Positions 10,731-23,305 are shown, counted from the stretch's first letter. The stretch is DNA of 64,000 nt from Sepioteuthis lessoniana (GCA_963585895.1 OY757947.1:38353450-38417449), one strand, 5' to 3'. Made by a program: numbers and translations. Notes: a model not told the origin generated them from the letters alone.

Positions 10731-11919
10731 GAGACTTTATGTCAAAGTAATTTATGTACAATTTACTAATTTGAGAACTTCATAGTTTTTAAAAAAAATT
10801 TTTCTAATAAATGACAGTGATTTGAAAATAAAATTTTGTTTAATATTTAGGTTTTATTTTAAATTCATGCTGCATTTTCTTGCATTTTTGATAAATTAAA
10901 AAAACTGAAACTAATAAAGAAATTTTACAATCTTTTTCTTCTTTCTTTCTTTCAATTTCAAGGTTCAAATTTTATTCATAAAATTTAAATAAAGGAAAAT
11001 CCATATTAATCAATATAGAAAAATTAAATTTAACAATTTTTTACAATTTTTCATTTTTGAAATTATACACAGTTTTACTTTTTTTTTTCATTACAAATAA
11101 TATTTTAATTATTTGAAAAATGCTAAAAAGAAAATTGAAGGAGAATTAAGAATTTAAATTGTTACCTTCGTTTTATCTTATTTTTTAAAAAATAGGACAT
11201 CAAGATTTTAAGAAAACTAAACATATAATTAAATATATGATGTATTCTACATAGAACACCTATTGTTAGGACAAGTATTATCTCCCCTTAGAAATATTCT
11301 ATAGTCCAAATTACATGTAAAGGTTTCCAAAGCATTGAATATCATATCAAAGATATACTGAATAGAGTTTTACTTGAAAAATTTGTTTGGATATCTCAGT
11401 TACTTAAAAAACTGAATGAAATATACAAATTTACAATCCTTCCCTTTCACTTTCTATTTCAGGATTCTCATTTTATTTGTAAAATTCAAAAAAATCATGA
11501 AAAAATTAACAATTTAATTAAAAAACACAAGATATGATTGATAGCAATTCAACTCATTAAAACCAGACAATATATTTCTCAGTGGTGTGTTTTCCCTCAT
11601 GTTTATCATTAATGAAAATGTCCCCAGCCAACATAATTCTTAGTGTCACTATAAGTTACATTTAATTTTGGAAAAAAAATTAGAAATATACAAATTGTGC
11701 AAAAATTACTTGAGTTATATTTGAGCTAAGTAAAAAAAAAAAAAACAACTGTATACACATGTGGTTATTTTGACAGCAATTAAATTAATTATAAATTCTT
11801 AGATTTACAATAGAATTTCATCTTTATTTCATCTGAAACTTACTTACTGTATATATAGTAGTATATGCATTCAGAAGAGATTTCTCTATTTTATACAATA
11901 AAAAAAAGTCAATTTTCAG
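10731..11919. other. AT-rich intergenic DNA, no gene seen
   Basis: A/T homopolymer-rich sequence. Pieces such as 'actgaatgaaatatacaaa' near 11410 resemble 2440-2530, so decayed dispersed repeats are present. No RNA gene or element end is recognisable. Confidence 0.5.
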
Positions 11920-12464
11920 ATCTAACAGTAATGGTAATGAAAGAGTACTCCAAATTCTACGATTGGAGCCTCACCATCAGATGCAGTTTAGTGTCACACC
12001 TCGGAGACTAGTTGGGGAGGGGATCTTCCTCTCTACAATCGGTATATTCTACAGTCCGAGTCAACAGGACGAGGGATGTTGTTGGACAATGTAAACAATG
12101 TATTTATATATAAAAACCATTTCAATCTTCTGTGTCTAATTCCTTTCATAGATATTTCGATAATAACCTATTTAAATCTTATTCATTACATTTCAAAATG
12201 AAATCGTTTCTAATTTATTTTTATAGTTCTAAATTTATGTAATCGTCAAGTTTAAGTATTTACAAATAATGATCAAAATGGTATAAATATATTATTTTAA
12301 GATCATGTTGGTGTGCGTGCGTTTGTGTAAGAGAGAGACAGAGGGTGAAGAGAAAGTGGGTAACAGCGTCAATAAGATTGGGCAGAGTCGAGTTGCTCGG
12401 CAGTGCACCAAGATAAAAGAGGAAGCAGACAGTGTGTGTTAGAATGTTGAGAGGCGGGCCACGT

Positions 12465-12468
<4 letters not shown>

Positions 12469-12503
<35 letters not shown>
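12469..12503. repeat. (GA)n microsatellite
   Basis: 35-base GA run. In the inverted partner this place is taken by mixed T/C runs. Serine/leucine-rich or RE-rich frames on both strands are artefacts of it. Confidence 0.95.
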
Positions 12504-12508
<5 letters not shown>

Positions 12509-12796
12509 GTGAGAGCAGTTGCAGGCTGACAGAACGAATGAGATTCGTGATAGGCAGAGAATGCGCCAATGAGACTGGAGAGCGGAGAGCAGCCGAGCAG
12601 TACACTCAAGCGGACAGCTTTAATGCAAATGCAAAGAGACAGGCTGTAGAGTAGTTTGTAATTACATATTCTAATTTCCCAGGCGATAAAGAGCGCTAGG
12701 ATCATTCAAAGATACCGAAAGTATATCATTAAATATATGATTTGTCGTACGTAGGTCACTTATTTGCAGGAGGGGTATTACCACTCCTTAGCAGGA

Positions 12797-13084
12797 ATAT
12801 GAATCGCATCCAGCGGTATTTGTTGCTCGCCCCACTGAACAGGCAAGTATGGCACAAGGCCTTTTTATAGTGGGTCCGGGTGCAGGGCCATAGCCCACAC
12901 GCATCCGTCAGGTTCCAAAAATGCCCTCGGCCCCGTCGGCATTCCCCTTATTAGGGGCGCCTCAGGCGCCGGGCGATAAACCCAACCCTCCTGAAGGAGT
13001 TAAAAGCCTGGGGGAAGGCCCCCTGAGACCGAAGGATAATTTAAAAATCGCTTGCCAAGCGGCCAGCCATGAATCGCATCCAGC
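12797..13084. mobile_element. GC-rich insert flanked by 15-bp direct repeats, unknown
   Basis: The sequence 'atgaatcgcatccag' occurs at both edges (12798-12812 and 13069-13083). Between them the base composition jumps to well above the surroundings, with stretches like 'cgccgggcgataaaccc' and 'ccctcggccccgtcggc'. The inverted partner arm lacks this insert. A 60-residue proline-rich frame (12921-13103) crosses it but matches nothing I know. It may be a fragment of an unknown transposon or foreign DNA. Confidence 0.5.
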
Positions 13085-13165
13085 TTTGGATTTCCACTGG
13101 TAAAACATTTAAATAATACTTTCTATAGTCATGAATAATCAAAAAATTTGATGACTATCCTTTAT

Positions 13166-13409
13166 TTATTTATTTGTTTTTGAGGGTCCTAGCTTACTGA
13201 ACGTCAAAAATTAATACCAAGCAAGTGGAGATCTTTAATTTCATTAATAGATCTTTAATTTGATTAATAGATATAGGAATAGGTAATTATGGTAAAAATC
13301 TTAATTTCGCAATCATTTTTAAAATATAGACATTAACAGCAAAATTTGCAAAAATACACGGAAAAATAACTCTCAAAACGAATTTTCTCTTCAAATAATC
13401 GAATCATCC

Positions 13410-13453
<44 letters not shown>

Positions 13454-14509
13454 GTTGTTAACAGAACGTCCTACTTCAACGTTCAACATGGTTGGCTGAG
13501 CTTGGCAAGACGACTGATCCGGTATGCTAGATCATACATATCTCATTATAGAAAAGATACTTTCTGTGAAAACCAATGAAAAAAAAAATTAATGAATAGG
13601 ATACAAGGACATTTTCATTACAAAATGAGATTGCAATTATACATATATACATACAGACACAATGGAACTAAGTTAACAATTATCTATATATTTGCATGCA
13701 CACACGAATGCTTATGATGTGGTGTGTTCCTTCTCGCGTCGAGATAATAAATAATACAAGTTAAGATGAATCCTCCTTTTATTACATTTTCAAATTGTCT
13801 TTAATTGGAATCATTTTGAGATGAAGCTTCTTAATCTGAGAATTAATTTTTTATTCATTGCGGACTTTTTGTCCGAATCTTGGTAGTTTTTCTGTTGTTT
13901 ATTCTTTTCACTATGAAAAAAAAAAAAATTAATTCTCATTTTCAAATTGATAAGACAATTTCTCAAATGTGTATAAGACAACACCAGAAAAGTATATAGT
14001 ATTTCCTAAATGGAAATTTAACCATTACAATATACTGTCAAATATATAATTGTCAAGCTGATTTGTAAGGATATATTAAAGTCATTTTGTTTCCCTGCTT
14101 GTCAAATAAAAAGAAATCCTATTATTGGTCTGTCTAGTTGACTCCTTCCCTCACGATGACTAACTTGCCTGCACTGCACGGCTGTTCACCTCCCTTAGTT
14201 CTCGCCTGTACTACCTGGCTTAGATGTCTACTTTACCCAATTCATACTGAGACAGCTTGAATACCTACCCGTTCCCTTTAGGCCCTTGTTATCTATCTAT
14301 TCCTTCTTTTTCAACGCCTTTGTCCTGCCCCGTCCACTGTCTGTCTGACTCTCCTCCAATCACACATAAACCATGCTCGGATTACTGTTATCTATTGATC
14401 ATAAGACTTTTCAAATTCATAATATGTCAACTGAAATATAATTGATATGCCCTAATATAATAACTACATTAAAATGTTTAACAGATAGTCGTGGTTTAAT
14501 GATTATAAT
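13166..14509. other. Intergenic DNA with (TA)n, no gene seen
   Basis: A (TA)n tract fills 13413-13451. The piece 'cgtgtcgagataataa'-like at 13735 and the C/T-rich 14130-14370 look unique. The 62-residue frame at 14257 has no recognisable domain. I see no element ends. Confidence 0.5.
13413..13451. repeat. (TA)n microsatellite
   Basis: 39-base TA run read directly. Confidence 0.95.
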
Positions 14510-14790
14510 AGACATGGTTATCGTCGTAGGAAATGGACACGGCGACACGAGTTCAAGTCCTGGACGAGACTGTCTGCATTTCACATAGCACTAATACCCT
14601 TGGGAAAGGTATGAATCCAATTATTCTCCCTCCAGCTATGGGGAAATAGTAGGGCAGACTGGGTTCTTCTGCCTTGGTGAGGCAACTACTCTAGGAGAAG
14701 GAAAACTCTGAATTCAAACCTGTTAAACTCCGCTTAAAAATTGTCCTTGTGTCATATCCTGCCCGAGAGGAGGGGGTTAGTAAATATGAT
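14510..14790 (+). mobile_element. SINE-II, first of a tandem pair
   Basis: The tRNA-like head has a B-box-like 'cgagttcaagtcc'. The body has 'cttgggaaaggtat', 'ctccctccagctatgg', 'ggagaaggaaaactctg' and the 3' end 'gtgtcatatcctgcccgag'. It matches copies at 40388-40660 and, inverted, 60445-60737. Its 3' end is followed by the start of a second, older copy. Confidence 0.85.
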
Positions 14791-14797
14791 ATAATAA

Positions 14798-15020
14798 TAG
14801 ACATGGCGAACAGAGTTCAAATCTTGGATGAGGCTTGGGAAAGGTATTCATCCAACTATTCTATGTTCTGGTATAGCGAAATAGTTGGGATGATTTTGCT
14901 CTTTAATTTTGCAATGGCAACCGATCTAGGAGAAGCACAATTCTCAATTCATGATGGTTCAACTCTACTAAAACATTGCCCTGGTCTCACATCAAGCTTG
15001 TGCAGAGAGAGTTGCTAAAT
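14798..15020 (+). mobile_element. SINE-II, second, more diverged tandem copy
   Basis: It repeats in order the landmarks of the preceding copy: 'agagttcaaatcttggatga', 'gggaaaggtattcatccaa', 'caaccgatctaggagaag', and a tail 'gagagagttgctaaatat'. Both copies begin after 'ataatagacatgg'. The pair differs strongly from each other, so it is not a simple recent duplication. The 89-residue frame across it is not a gene. Confidence 0.75.
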
Positions 15021-15149
15021 ATATTAAAATCTTGAAGTGATCTGAAAATATCAGATGTGAAAAAATTGGAAAATAATCTATGAAGTAAAGAATTTTATAT
15101 TACTCAGTATTGATTAGTACATAAAATTAATAATTAACAGATGTCCACC

Positions 15150-15440
15150 AGCAAAAAACACCATCTTAAAATTCGGATACTGAGCAGGTTATGTGATGAT
15201 ACAAAAAAAGTAATGTCATCAAAATTAATACCTTCTTTATAAAATGTATTGTAATACGACTATATAAATTGATTATCCACTTCGAGCGAGATATGATAAT
15301 TGCTGTTATAGCGACACAAATAATTTCAACATTAGAGGAGTTGAGAAGTTCTTCATATAATTTCCTCTGTTTAGATTATTTTTTACCAATGGGATCCATG
15401 AATTGCAACACCATTAGAAGGGTACCAACTCCAAGGTTTG
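15150..15440 (+). repeat. Dispersed block (direct copy at 18435-18720)
   Basis: Both copies carry 'ataccttctttataaaatg' and a 'tgctgttatagcgacacaaa'-like stretch in the same order. Unknown family, no coding. A G-element end ('ttaatgccaaatccatatat') follows at 15440-15500. Confidence 0.7.
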
Positions 15441-15493
15441 GTTTCGCTTTGTTTTATGCCACTTCAACAACTGTAGATCATTAATGCCAAATC

Positions 15494-15529
15494 CATATAT
15501 ATATATATATATATACATATATATATACA
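15494..15529. repeat. Interrupted (TA)n microsatellite
   Basis: TA run with one C interruption, directly after the G-element end motif. Confidence 0.9.
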
Positions 15530-15599
15530 CACTGATTTTTTTTTTCCTTTTATATTGAAGGTTTGCTTAGATATGGCCGAGATTATTTACTTTATCTCT

Positions 15600-15990
15600 A
15601 GTTCCTCTAGGAATCACCTATCGATATATTGATCTGGTTTACCTTTTACTAGTATTTGCTTAGTAGCGGCACATATTCCTGAAATACTTACAGTTGCTGC
15701 TGTTGATTAAGTGGTCACCCATATTTATATTGAACTGGCTCATCACTGCTTACCTTCTTTCTTATTCTTTACTAACTTCCATTAGAGATGGTACATTGGT
15801 TTCAGCTCTTTTCCAATAACTGTTGCTGCCTTAGAAATTACTTTTCTTTCCATTCACTCCTAATTTCCTAAGGCACACAGGCCTCAGGTAGCTGTTTTGA
15901 ATTAATTAATCATCCATTGAATTATATCTTAAACTCAAAACTGCTGAACTTCTTTCATATTCTTTTCATTCACTAAGTTTAACTTACAGA
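15600..15990 (-). repeat. Tandem 5S rRNA-like units, array 1
   Basis: On the minus strand the part around 15700-15760 reads 'ggtaagcagtgatgagcc', then 'atatgggtgaccactta', then 'caactgtaag'. These line up in order with the internal control region and 3' half of animal 5S rRNA (TTAAGCAACG, GGATGGGTGACCGCCT, GGTGCTGTAAG). About four related 95-120 bp units are head to tail without spacers, and the others are more decayed. It is the inverted partner of 29355-29740. None of the units can be a working 5S gene. Confidence 0.6.
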
Positions 15991-16450
15991 GAGAATTGCA
16001 GTAGAGAGCTAAGACATCTTTCTGAACAACAAGCAGCCTTGTTGGGGGGGGGGAGTCTTCACCCTCTAAAGAGTAGCAGCCAGCATCTACTACAACCCCA
16101 GTCAACAGGATAGAAAGGAGGCTACATTTCTTTTATAAATAGATAAAACTCTAATAAAACCTCATATAGAATATTATACATAGGCCTCGTGTTCAGACAT
16201 GGAAATTGCTGAGTAATATTGACATTGAAAGGGATAAGACTAACTAAAATAACCAAAAAACTAAAGGTTAAACTTCTACAGTGAAATTAGAGCAATTAAT
16301 TTTCATAACGAGAAAGAAGTATAAAGTTTAATCTAAATTTTAAACTTGATGATAATGCAATTTCTTAGTAAGTGAGACACTTTCTCAATATTTCTTCTCT
16401 AATTCAAAATATGTCCATTGTGATTTTAAAATTTGTATCTACTAAACAAT
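15991..16450 (+). repeat. Inverted segmental duplication, left arm 2
   Basis: Reverse complement of about 28830-29340. It starts with a G-run and a G-element head-like piece ('cagccagcatctactacaac'), then 'cctcatatagaatattatac' and 'gttcagacatggaaatt', each found inverted near 29045-29150. Confidence 0.8.
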
Positions 16451-16789
16451 TTGAACATTTGGTGGGGGGAGGGGCTAACATATTTGCAAAAAATTGCCTA
16501 ATCAGATCAAAAACAGAATTAGTGTAGAAAATTATAACAATCAAATAAGATGGTTTCTGGAATATGCGATTTTTTTTTCAAGACAGATGCAAGAAGATGA
16601 TCAACTGTGAAATTGTCAAAGAATGTAAATAACAAAAAAAATGTGAATGAGTTAGAACTAATTTCTTTGCATATTATTGATATTATTTCTGCAGTAAAAT
16701 GATTTCAATTATTAAAAAGATTATTGCAGTAAATATCATCATTTTAAAATAATCTACTGTGTTACAGCTAATATATTCATATAGTTTAC
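16451..16789. other. AT-rich stretch, nothing identified
   Basis: Contains G-run 'ggtggggggaggggc' near 16460 and A/T-rich sequence. No gene or element end. Confidence 0.5.
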
Positions 16790-17415
16790 ATTGGTTGGTT
16801 GGTTGTTTGGGTTTTATGTTTTATTTACCTTTGTAGGTTATTGAATGCCAAATACAATTTTTATGAAAATAGTATGTTCTTAATCAAACAACTCTGGTTA
16901 GCACAATTTAATTGTTTAACACAATTCAATTGTCAAAAGCATTTCTATTTCAAGCTATTCAGTTTATTCAAACAGTTCTAATTCAATTAAATTTCAAGAA
17001 AGTTTTATATAAAACTATTCAGTTTAGTGTAACTAAATTTTCAATGTCAAAAACAATTCCATTTCAAACAATTAAGTTTAGCATAAGTACACAGTTTAAT
17101 AGTCAAAATATTTCTTTTTCAAGCTATTCAGTTTGGTCAAACAGTTCTAATTCAAACAATTCAGTTTAGCATAAGTAGGCAGTTTAATTCTATTTAACCT
17201 ATAGATAGGGCCTTATTAGGTGCTACCATTCCAGGCAAGAGTGGACCCAGAACCAATGGCAATGAAGGGGTACTCTGCATTCCCCAAAGCTCCTGCATAA
17301 CTGTAACCTCACCATCAGATTGTTAGTGTCATATCAAGGACACTCTTTGAGGGGTGGGTCTTACCCCTCTGCAGAGATGTATTCGGTGTATTCTACAGCC
17401 CCAGCCAACTAGGTA
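16790..17415 (-). mobile_element. G element, copy 3
   Basis: Starts with 'ttggttggttggttg' and 'ttgtaggttattgaatgcc'. The body has repeated 'ttcaagctattcagttta' and 'caattcagtttagcataag' units. The head runs from 'ccatagataggg'-like text to 'cagccccagccaactagg'. The complete order is preserved. The small frames over the body are repeat translations. Confidence 0.8.
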
Positions 17416-18389
17416 AAGTTTACTTTGCTGTAATACCAATGAAATGAAGACTTGATATTCACCACTCGTCTAGAACTACAGCCTCACCACCAGATACAAA
17501 AACACCCTTTGTCAGGTAAACTTACTCTTCGGCACCCCAAATTTAAATACTGAAGAAGACTGTCCTTCACAATGATAATTCTTTCTATAATCATAATTAT
17601 TGAAGAATTTCATATCTCACATTAATTTTTTTCTTTTACTAACATTCATTTCAAAACATCAAATCAGATTTTCTTTGTCGTCTGTTGGCGCTAACTTTGA
17701 AAATTTCAGAAAAAAATATCAAAGTTCCTTCATAACTATTTTAAGGAATGAGAAATGATCTAATAGCAACTGTCATAATAATACAATTTCTTAATTAATT
17801 TTCAATATTTCTTCTTTCACTGGAAATTTATAATCAAAAGATTTTTCAAAAATTCAATTTTAGAAACCACTCAGAAATTTTTGCTAAAACAGTAATATAT
17901 CGTTGTAAAAAATGGCCTGATCAGATAAAAATCTGCAGGAGTGTGGAAAATTGGATGATTTTAAGAAAAAAATTAATTTATTAAAGATTTATTTAAGAAG
18001 ATAGACTATAATGGATATTGTCCAGGGAGGTATAAAAAGCAAAAAAAAAAAAAAAAAGAAATTTCTTTTTGAATAAATAAATGTCAACTTTACTGGATTA
18101 GATAATGTCAAAATAAGTCATTTCATTGAAGCAATTTCAAGAAACAATTTCTATTCAATAATGTTAATTATCATAATATCCATTATCAAACAATTATATC
18201 AGTAAATAATTATTCATAACACAATTTGCATAGAATTATAGGCTTTCAAGTATGCCTATTATATACTTAACATTTGTAAGGACTTAGAAATACTTACTTG
18301 AAAGCATCTATTTAATAATAATCATTTGTAATCAATTCTAGCTTCAATGACTAAACTTAATACAAATTGCTGTCTTATCTTTTCAAGTC

Positions 18390-18424
<35 letters not shown>

Positions 18425-18434
18425 CCCATTTGAA
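17416..18434. other. AT-rich intergenic DNA, (TA)n at the end
   Basis: The sequence near 17570-17700 ('ttctttctataatcataatt', 'tttgtcgtctgttggcgct') resembles 5000-5120 and 22005-22125, so it is another decayed copy of part of the duplicated block. A (TA)n tract lies at 18393-18420. No gene. Confidence 0.55.
18393..18420. repeat. (TA)n microsatellite
   Basis: 28-base run read directly. Confidence 0.95.
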
Positions 18435-18720
18435 AGTAAGATAGAGTAAATCTTAAAATTCAGATACTCATCCGGTACTGGGATGATACCATAAAAAAAA
18501 AAAGGTAATGTTATCAAAATGAATACCTTCTTTATAAAATGATATGGATTTTAATACTTGTATATGAATTGATAATACCCTTTTAATCGAGATATTCTTA
18601 AAATTGCTGTTCTAGCGATACAAACCATTTCAACGCTTGGTGGGAGGGGGGAATTTCTTGTAATGATTTCCTCTGTACAATTTTCATTATTTTTTGACCA
18701 CTGGGATCAAAGCATGGCAA
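18435..18720 (+). repeat. Dispersed block (direct copy of 15150-15430)
   Basis: Collinear with the earlier block through 'ataccttctttataaaatg' and 'gctgttctagcgatacaa'. Unknown family. Confidence 0.7.
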
Positions 18721-19529
18721 CACTGATGTAAGAACTGCATCAACTGCAAAGGGGTCTATGTTGAAAAATAATCATCATTCCACAAGAGCATCTTGGTCAG
18801 CCTATGAACTTTTCAATCAGCCTTTGTATATAGAATAGAAAATTCAATACCAACAAGTTTCTGAATGTAAAAAAAATACTCGATGCTATTGGCATAGAAA
18901 AAATCTAAATGAACATGAGATGATCTTATATGTATTGGCCTTAAATGTCAAATCATATATATATATATATATATATCTGATTTGAAAACTCATTTTGCAA
19001 CAAGCATTAGTAAATGAGCGTGAACCCATTTCTCGTACACAATTAACTCGATTCAAGTGTTGCTATATAACAGTCACAATTTAATATTAGTCATTGGTTT
19101 GCTCACTTAGTGAGTAGGTAATTTAATTATTAAATGAGTTTTAACTTATTTATTTACACACTAGTATTGATATTGTTTCTACAGTTAAATGATAACAATA
19201 TTTGAAAAATTATAGTAGTAACTATTCATAACACAATTTGCATAGGATTATAGCATTTCATTTATGCCAATAAAAAACTCATAATTTACAAGGACTTAGA
19301 AATATTTAAGTGAAAGAATATATCTAAAAATATTCATTCATAAATAATTTTATCTTCAATGACCAAACTTAAAACAAGTGACATTCTTATACTTTCAATC
19401 TTCTTGAAAATATATCTTTGTAAATAATTTTATGGTTACAAGTAAGTAAAATATTCACAGCTTCATAATTAGTTGCAGTATCAATGGTTTAAAATAATTT
19501 GCCATGTTACAGTCAATTGAAATACTCAT
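18721..19529. other. AT-rich intergenic DNA
   Basis: Short (TA)n at 18955-18977 and several short pieces shared with other AT-rich parts of the window. No gene or RNA seen. Confidence 0.5.
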
Positions 19530-19990
19530 GTCTTTGATAAAGGTGTAAATCAATCTCTTATGCCCATCTTCCCATGAGAGGCTAAGATCATTTATCATTG
19601 GTATGGCAACCAATCTAGAAGGAGCAAAATATTCAAACCAGCTGTACTCTGACAGAGTTGTTGTTTATGATATTAAATCTAACAGCAAAATCTAATAAAG
19701 GATATATTTTTATCCCTTACATGGTGAAAAAGAAAATTTTTTTATCTTAGACATTCCTTGAACTTTATGAACAATTATCTCCCTTTTACTGTCAATAATT
19801 TAAAATATTAATTTATTTTTTTTTCTTTCAAAGGCATTTCTGTTGTTTCATCTTAATAGACATTCTTATATTTTCTTAAAATCATAAAAAATATATATAT
19901 ATATAAGACAAGAACATATTTGTTAATTAATTAGATTAATTTGATTTTATTCTCTTGGCCTTTTCCAAACTTGACCTATATACATTCGTC
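19530..19990 (+). repeat. Dispersed block with relic SINE-II (inverted copy at 32700-33130)
   Basis: 19535-19670 holds a decayed SINE-II 3' part ('ggcaaccaatctagaagg', 'ctgtactctgacagag'). The remainder matches 1735-1990. The complete stretch is found reversed at 32700-33130, so SINE and flank were copied together. Confidence 0.7.
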
Positions 19991-20851
19991 ATCATTTAAT
20001 AGTGTTAAAAATTGTTATGCGAAAAAACGTTAAAAAATTAAACATCTCAAGTTCAGAAATTGGTAAATGCTGAAATAGCTTACTGCACTTTATCACCTGA
20101 CAAACACCAGCTATCATTTTGAGTGAATTAGTTTTGCAAGTAACTCATTTTCGATGTTTTTTCATATATGTGATGGTGTAAAATCATCCCCACCCCCACA
20201 GAAAAGCCCCAAATCTCGAGGTTAAGTAAAAATAATTTGTTTTCAAATTAGTTAGAAAGATTTAGAACATTTAATTTTTAAAAAATACTTCAACGACTTT
20301 CTTGATCTCTACCCAATAAAAATGATTTAGTAGCAACACAGGAAACAATTCAACAGTGTGCAAGCAAAAAATACATGCATGTATAAACTAAAAGCATAAT
20401 TGGGCATAAAAAAATCATTTTCACCTACCACAGTATGTCCCGTTTTGTGTGATCAGAAAAGACACAAAGAGAAACAAGTCTAATCACTTCCGCCCTTAAC
20501 AAACCTAATGAATGGCCAGATCTTTATGAAATAGCCGTTATAATTAAAGTTATAAAATGATCTGTGGGGAAGTGAAGAACTTACTTTGAAGTTGTTGCTT
20601 ATTTCAAAATGGCGACCTCCTCAGTATCGATGACAAATTACAAAGGATTCTGAAAATGTTGCCTGTTCGACAAAAACATCTTCAAAAGCGAAAAGAAATT
20701 ACCCTTAACGAGTCCATGCTAAACGTTCAAGAATTACTCTCCATCATTATCCAGATAATAAATGTCACTAGATAAATAAAATGAAAACGACATGTATAAT
20801 TGTCAAGGTCTTCTATGTGTTTCCCACCAGTGAATGTAATGAATAAGGAAA

Positions 20852-20859
20852 TGACGTCA
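20852..20859. promoter_or_regulatory. CRE/ATF palindrome TGACGTCA, copy B
   Basis: Same octamer and flank ('aaggaaatgacgtcatcgtc') as at 3757-3764. Conserved between diverged duplicates. Activity unknown. Confidence 0.35.
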
Positions 20860-22891
20860 TCGTCTACGAGGCATTCTGGTAAAAAAAAAATTGTCGCGAC
20901 TATACTATAAAATTTTTCAAATTCGACATCACAAAATTGTTTTAGAATTTAAAAAATCTTATTAATTAAAATCCTATTCTATTTTGATTAGAAAACAGGC
21001 ATATATATTTTGTCATGTTTTATATCACAAATCCGAATACATCCGAATGTTTACGAAAAGAAAAGATAACTGCGTTTAAATTATAACCGAGAATTATCAG
21101 CGTCGTCATCCCCTACTACGATTAATATAGTTATTTAGAAATTAACAACAAAAATATCAGCAAAATCCAAATACTTACGTAATAATAGAAAGGTTACCCT
21201 AAATTATAACGAAATATATTATTAGTAACGATACTTTATCTTTTTTCACATGAAGCCCATATATTTTAACGCGTTAGCATGAACAGAAAAAATAACACGA
21301 CAATCTTAAATCAAGTGTCACAATATATGTATTCATTTGATTGTATGCCCATTTTGAAGTTTTCATTTGAAAATTTTTATCTGTGATATTACTGGATGTT
21401 TTCTGTTTAAATATGTATCAGACTTTTTGAATGATTTGATATCAAATCCGCTTCATACATAAATGATTTGAAAATGAAGAGTTAACACTTAACTATATGT
21501 TAAATGACTTGTTAAAGCTAATTTGTCTGCAAACAAATTGTTTTCAAATATTGCTAACACTAATAATTCAGTATTTAAATATTCTAAAGCGTTTGCAAGA
21601 ATCAAAAAAATAAATAAAACGACACGATATTTGGAACAGAATTCGAGTGACTCAAACACGCTGATCGTTTTACGCGTGAGTCTCGCTCATGTCTTTTTCG
21701 CGCAAATAATCTTCTCCGCCATTTTGTCTTCTTGAGCCGATAAATCAAGCTATTATCTTTACCAGTTAATATAGTTATTAAGTTCAAAGACAAAGAAGTT
21801 AGACTCGTACTTCATAATAATTTATCTCATTAAAACAGACAATATGTATTCATATATGTAATTTCAGTGGAGTGACGACAACCACGGTTAATTATGAATA
21901 AGATTTCCCCAGGCGATTTAGTAATAAGTGTTAATATAATTATTTCATCCTTGATGAATTTAAGTCTTATTAAGTAATGCATTTCTAAAGGTGTAAGTTA
22001 TTAATAATTCTTTCTATAGTCATAAATAATTGAAGAATTTAACAAGTGATCGTAATTTTTTCCTTTTACTATTATTCATTTCAAAACATCATATTAGATT
22101 CTCTTTGTTATCTGTTGGGGCTAACAAAGAAAATTTCATTCTGTGCTCCCATATCATTTCTTTTGAATACTATGTTTAATTCTCATTTTGTGTTTTGAGC
22201 AAAATTTACTAAATAATCATGGAATGGATTTATATTTTCAAGCAACACCTTCAGGAGCAATTTCAATGTTTACATTGTTGGATACCGATTCTTTGAACTT
22301 ATGAGTAGTTATCTCCCCTTTACTGTCAATCGTTATTAAAATTTGTTTATTATTCTATTCAACACCATTCATTCATTTGAGCATGGCAAACGGTTGCAAG
22401 TATTGCAACCTAACACCAATAATTCAATTTAGGCACACTTTTATAGAGTTTCAAGTCTTGCTACTTCCTGATAATAATTCTATTCAACATTACTACACAC
22501 AGTTAAATGCTGAAAATTCTTTTTCTAACAATTCAATGAAACCTGGTAAATTGTTTGTTGGATTTTATGGCATATCAAACTATGTAGGTTTGCCATATAA
22601 TATTATACATATAGAATTGAATAGTCAAACAATTTTATTTCTAACTTTTCTATTTAAGATGTTTATACACAATTTAAATAACAACAGTTCTATTTGATTG
22701 ATAGAAAAAAACCCTATCAAAGTGCTAGCTGAGGTCAGAGTGCATGTGGGAGTGATAGCAATGAAGAGGTACTCAATATTATCCATAGCTGGAGCTATGC
22801 AGTAAGATGGTTAGACGTCATATGCACAACACTTCTTTGTGGGGAATCTTACCCTCTCTGCAGAGATGCAGTTGGTTTATCAAAATATATC

Positions 22892-22918
22892 AGAGAGAGA
22901 GAGAGAGAGAGAGGGAGA
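22892..22918. repeat. (GA)n microsatellite
   Basis: Homologous to the tract at 7053-7080. Confidence 0.95.
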
Positions 22919-23305
22919 TCATATTAGTTTGTTAATTTGATTATTATGGTATATTCTGTTGTATTGGCCTTTTGCCAAACTTGACCTCTGTTAAGTTGGT
23001 TTAACCAGCAGCTTGTCAAAATAAAGCTTGTATTTTAGGTATCTTATTCTACCTGGGGATATTTTTTTAAAAATTTCAACTCTTAGAATCCATTTGTCGG
23101 GTATGCTGTCACAATCTCAGTTATACTGAGATTTTTACATTTTCATGTTAGATTCTCCATGATCATCTGATATGAAATATTTATGCGAGAAGAATAAACC
23201 AGGAAAAGTTAGATGTGAATTATTTCTTTAACATGTGCTCAAGAGATGAGTTCTTCTACTCTAGAGAAATAAATGAACTCCCTTATCCTCTTATTAAATA
23301 GAACC

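Larger units (their letters stand above)
11920..13165 (+). repeat. Inverted segmental duplication, left arm 1
   Basis: Reverse-complement partner of about 30150-32330. Matching points: the head of a decayed G element at 11930-12075 against 32170-32310; 12240-12270 against about 31990-32010; the 'gaacgaatgagattcgtg' stretch (12532) against 30690-30710; 'ataatactttctatagtca' (13105-13125) against the 'gactatagaaagtatt' end near 30205. This arm has one copy of the unit that is amplified fourfold in the other arm, and carries a GC-rich insert at 12797-13084. Confidence 0.8.
19985..23030 (+). repeat. Segmental duplication, copy B
   Basis: Direct partner of 2640-7200, but without the SINE-I of copy A and without the piece corresponding to about 5340-6390, where copy A holds a G element. 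It contains the second CRE at 20852-20859 and an ATGGCGACC motif at 20609. There the frame reads 14 codons to a stop and lacks the GTGAGT. A 106-residue frame at 22377 and small frames at 21523-21793 have no recognisable domains. Confidence 0.85.

Noticed and set aside
12369-12705. Ser/Leu-rich and Arg/Glu-rich frames
   Set aside because: Produced by a (GA)n microsatellite.
14749-15018. 89-residue frame
   Set aside because: Translation of the second SINE-II copy.
22377-22697. 106-residue frame
   Set aside because: It lies in duplicated AT-rich repeat; the partner region at 6390-6830 does not keep the frame.
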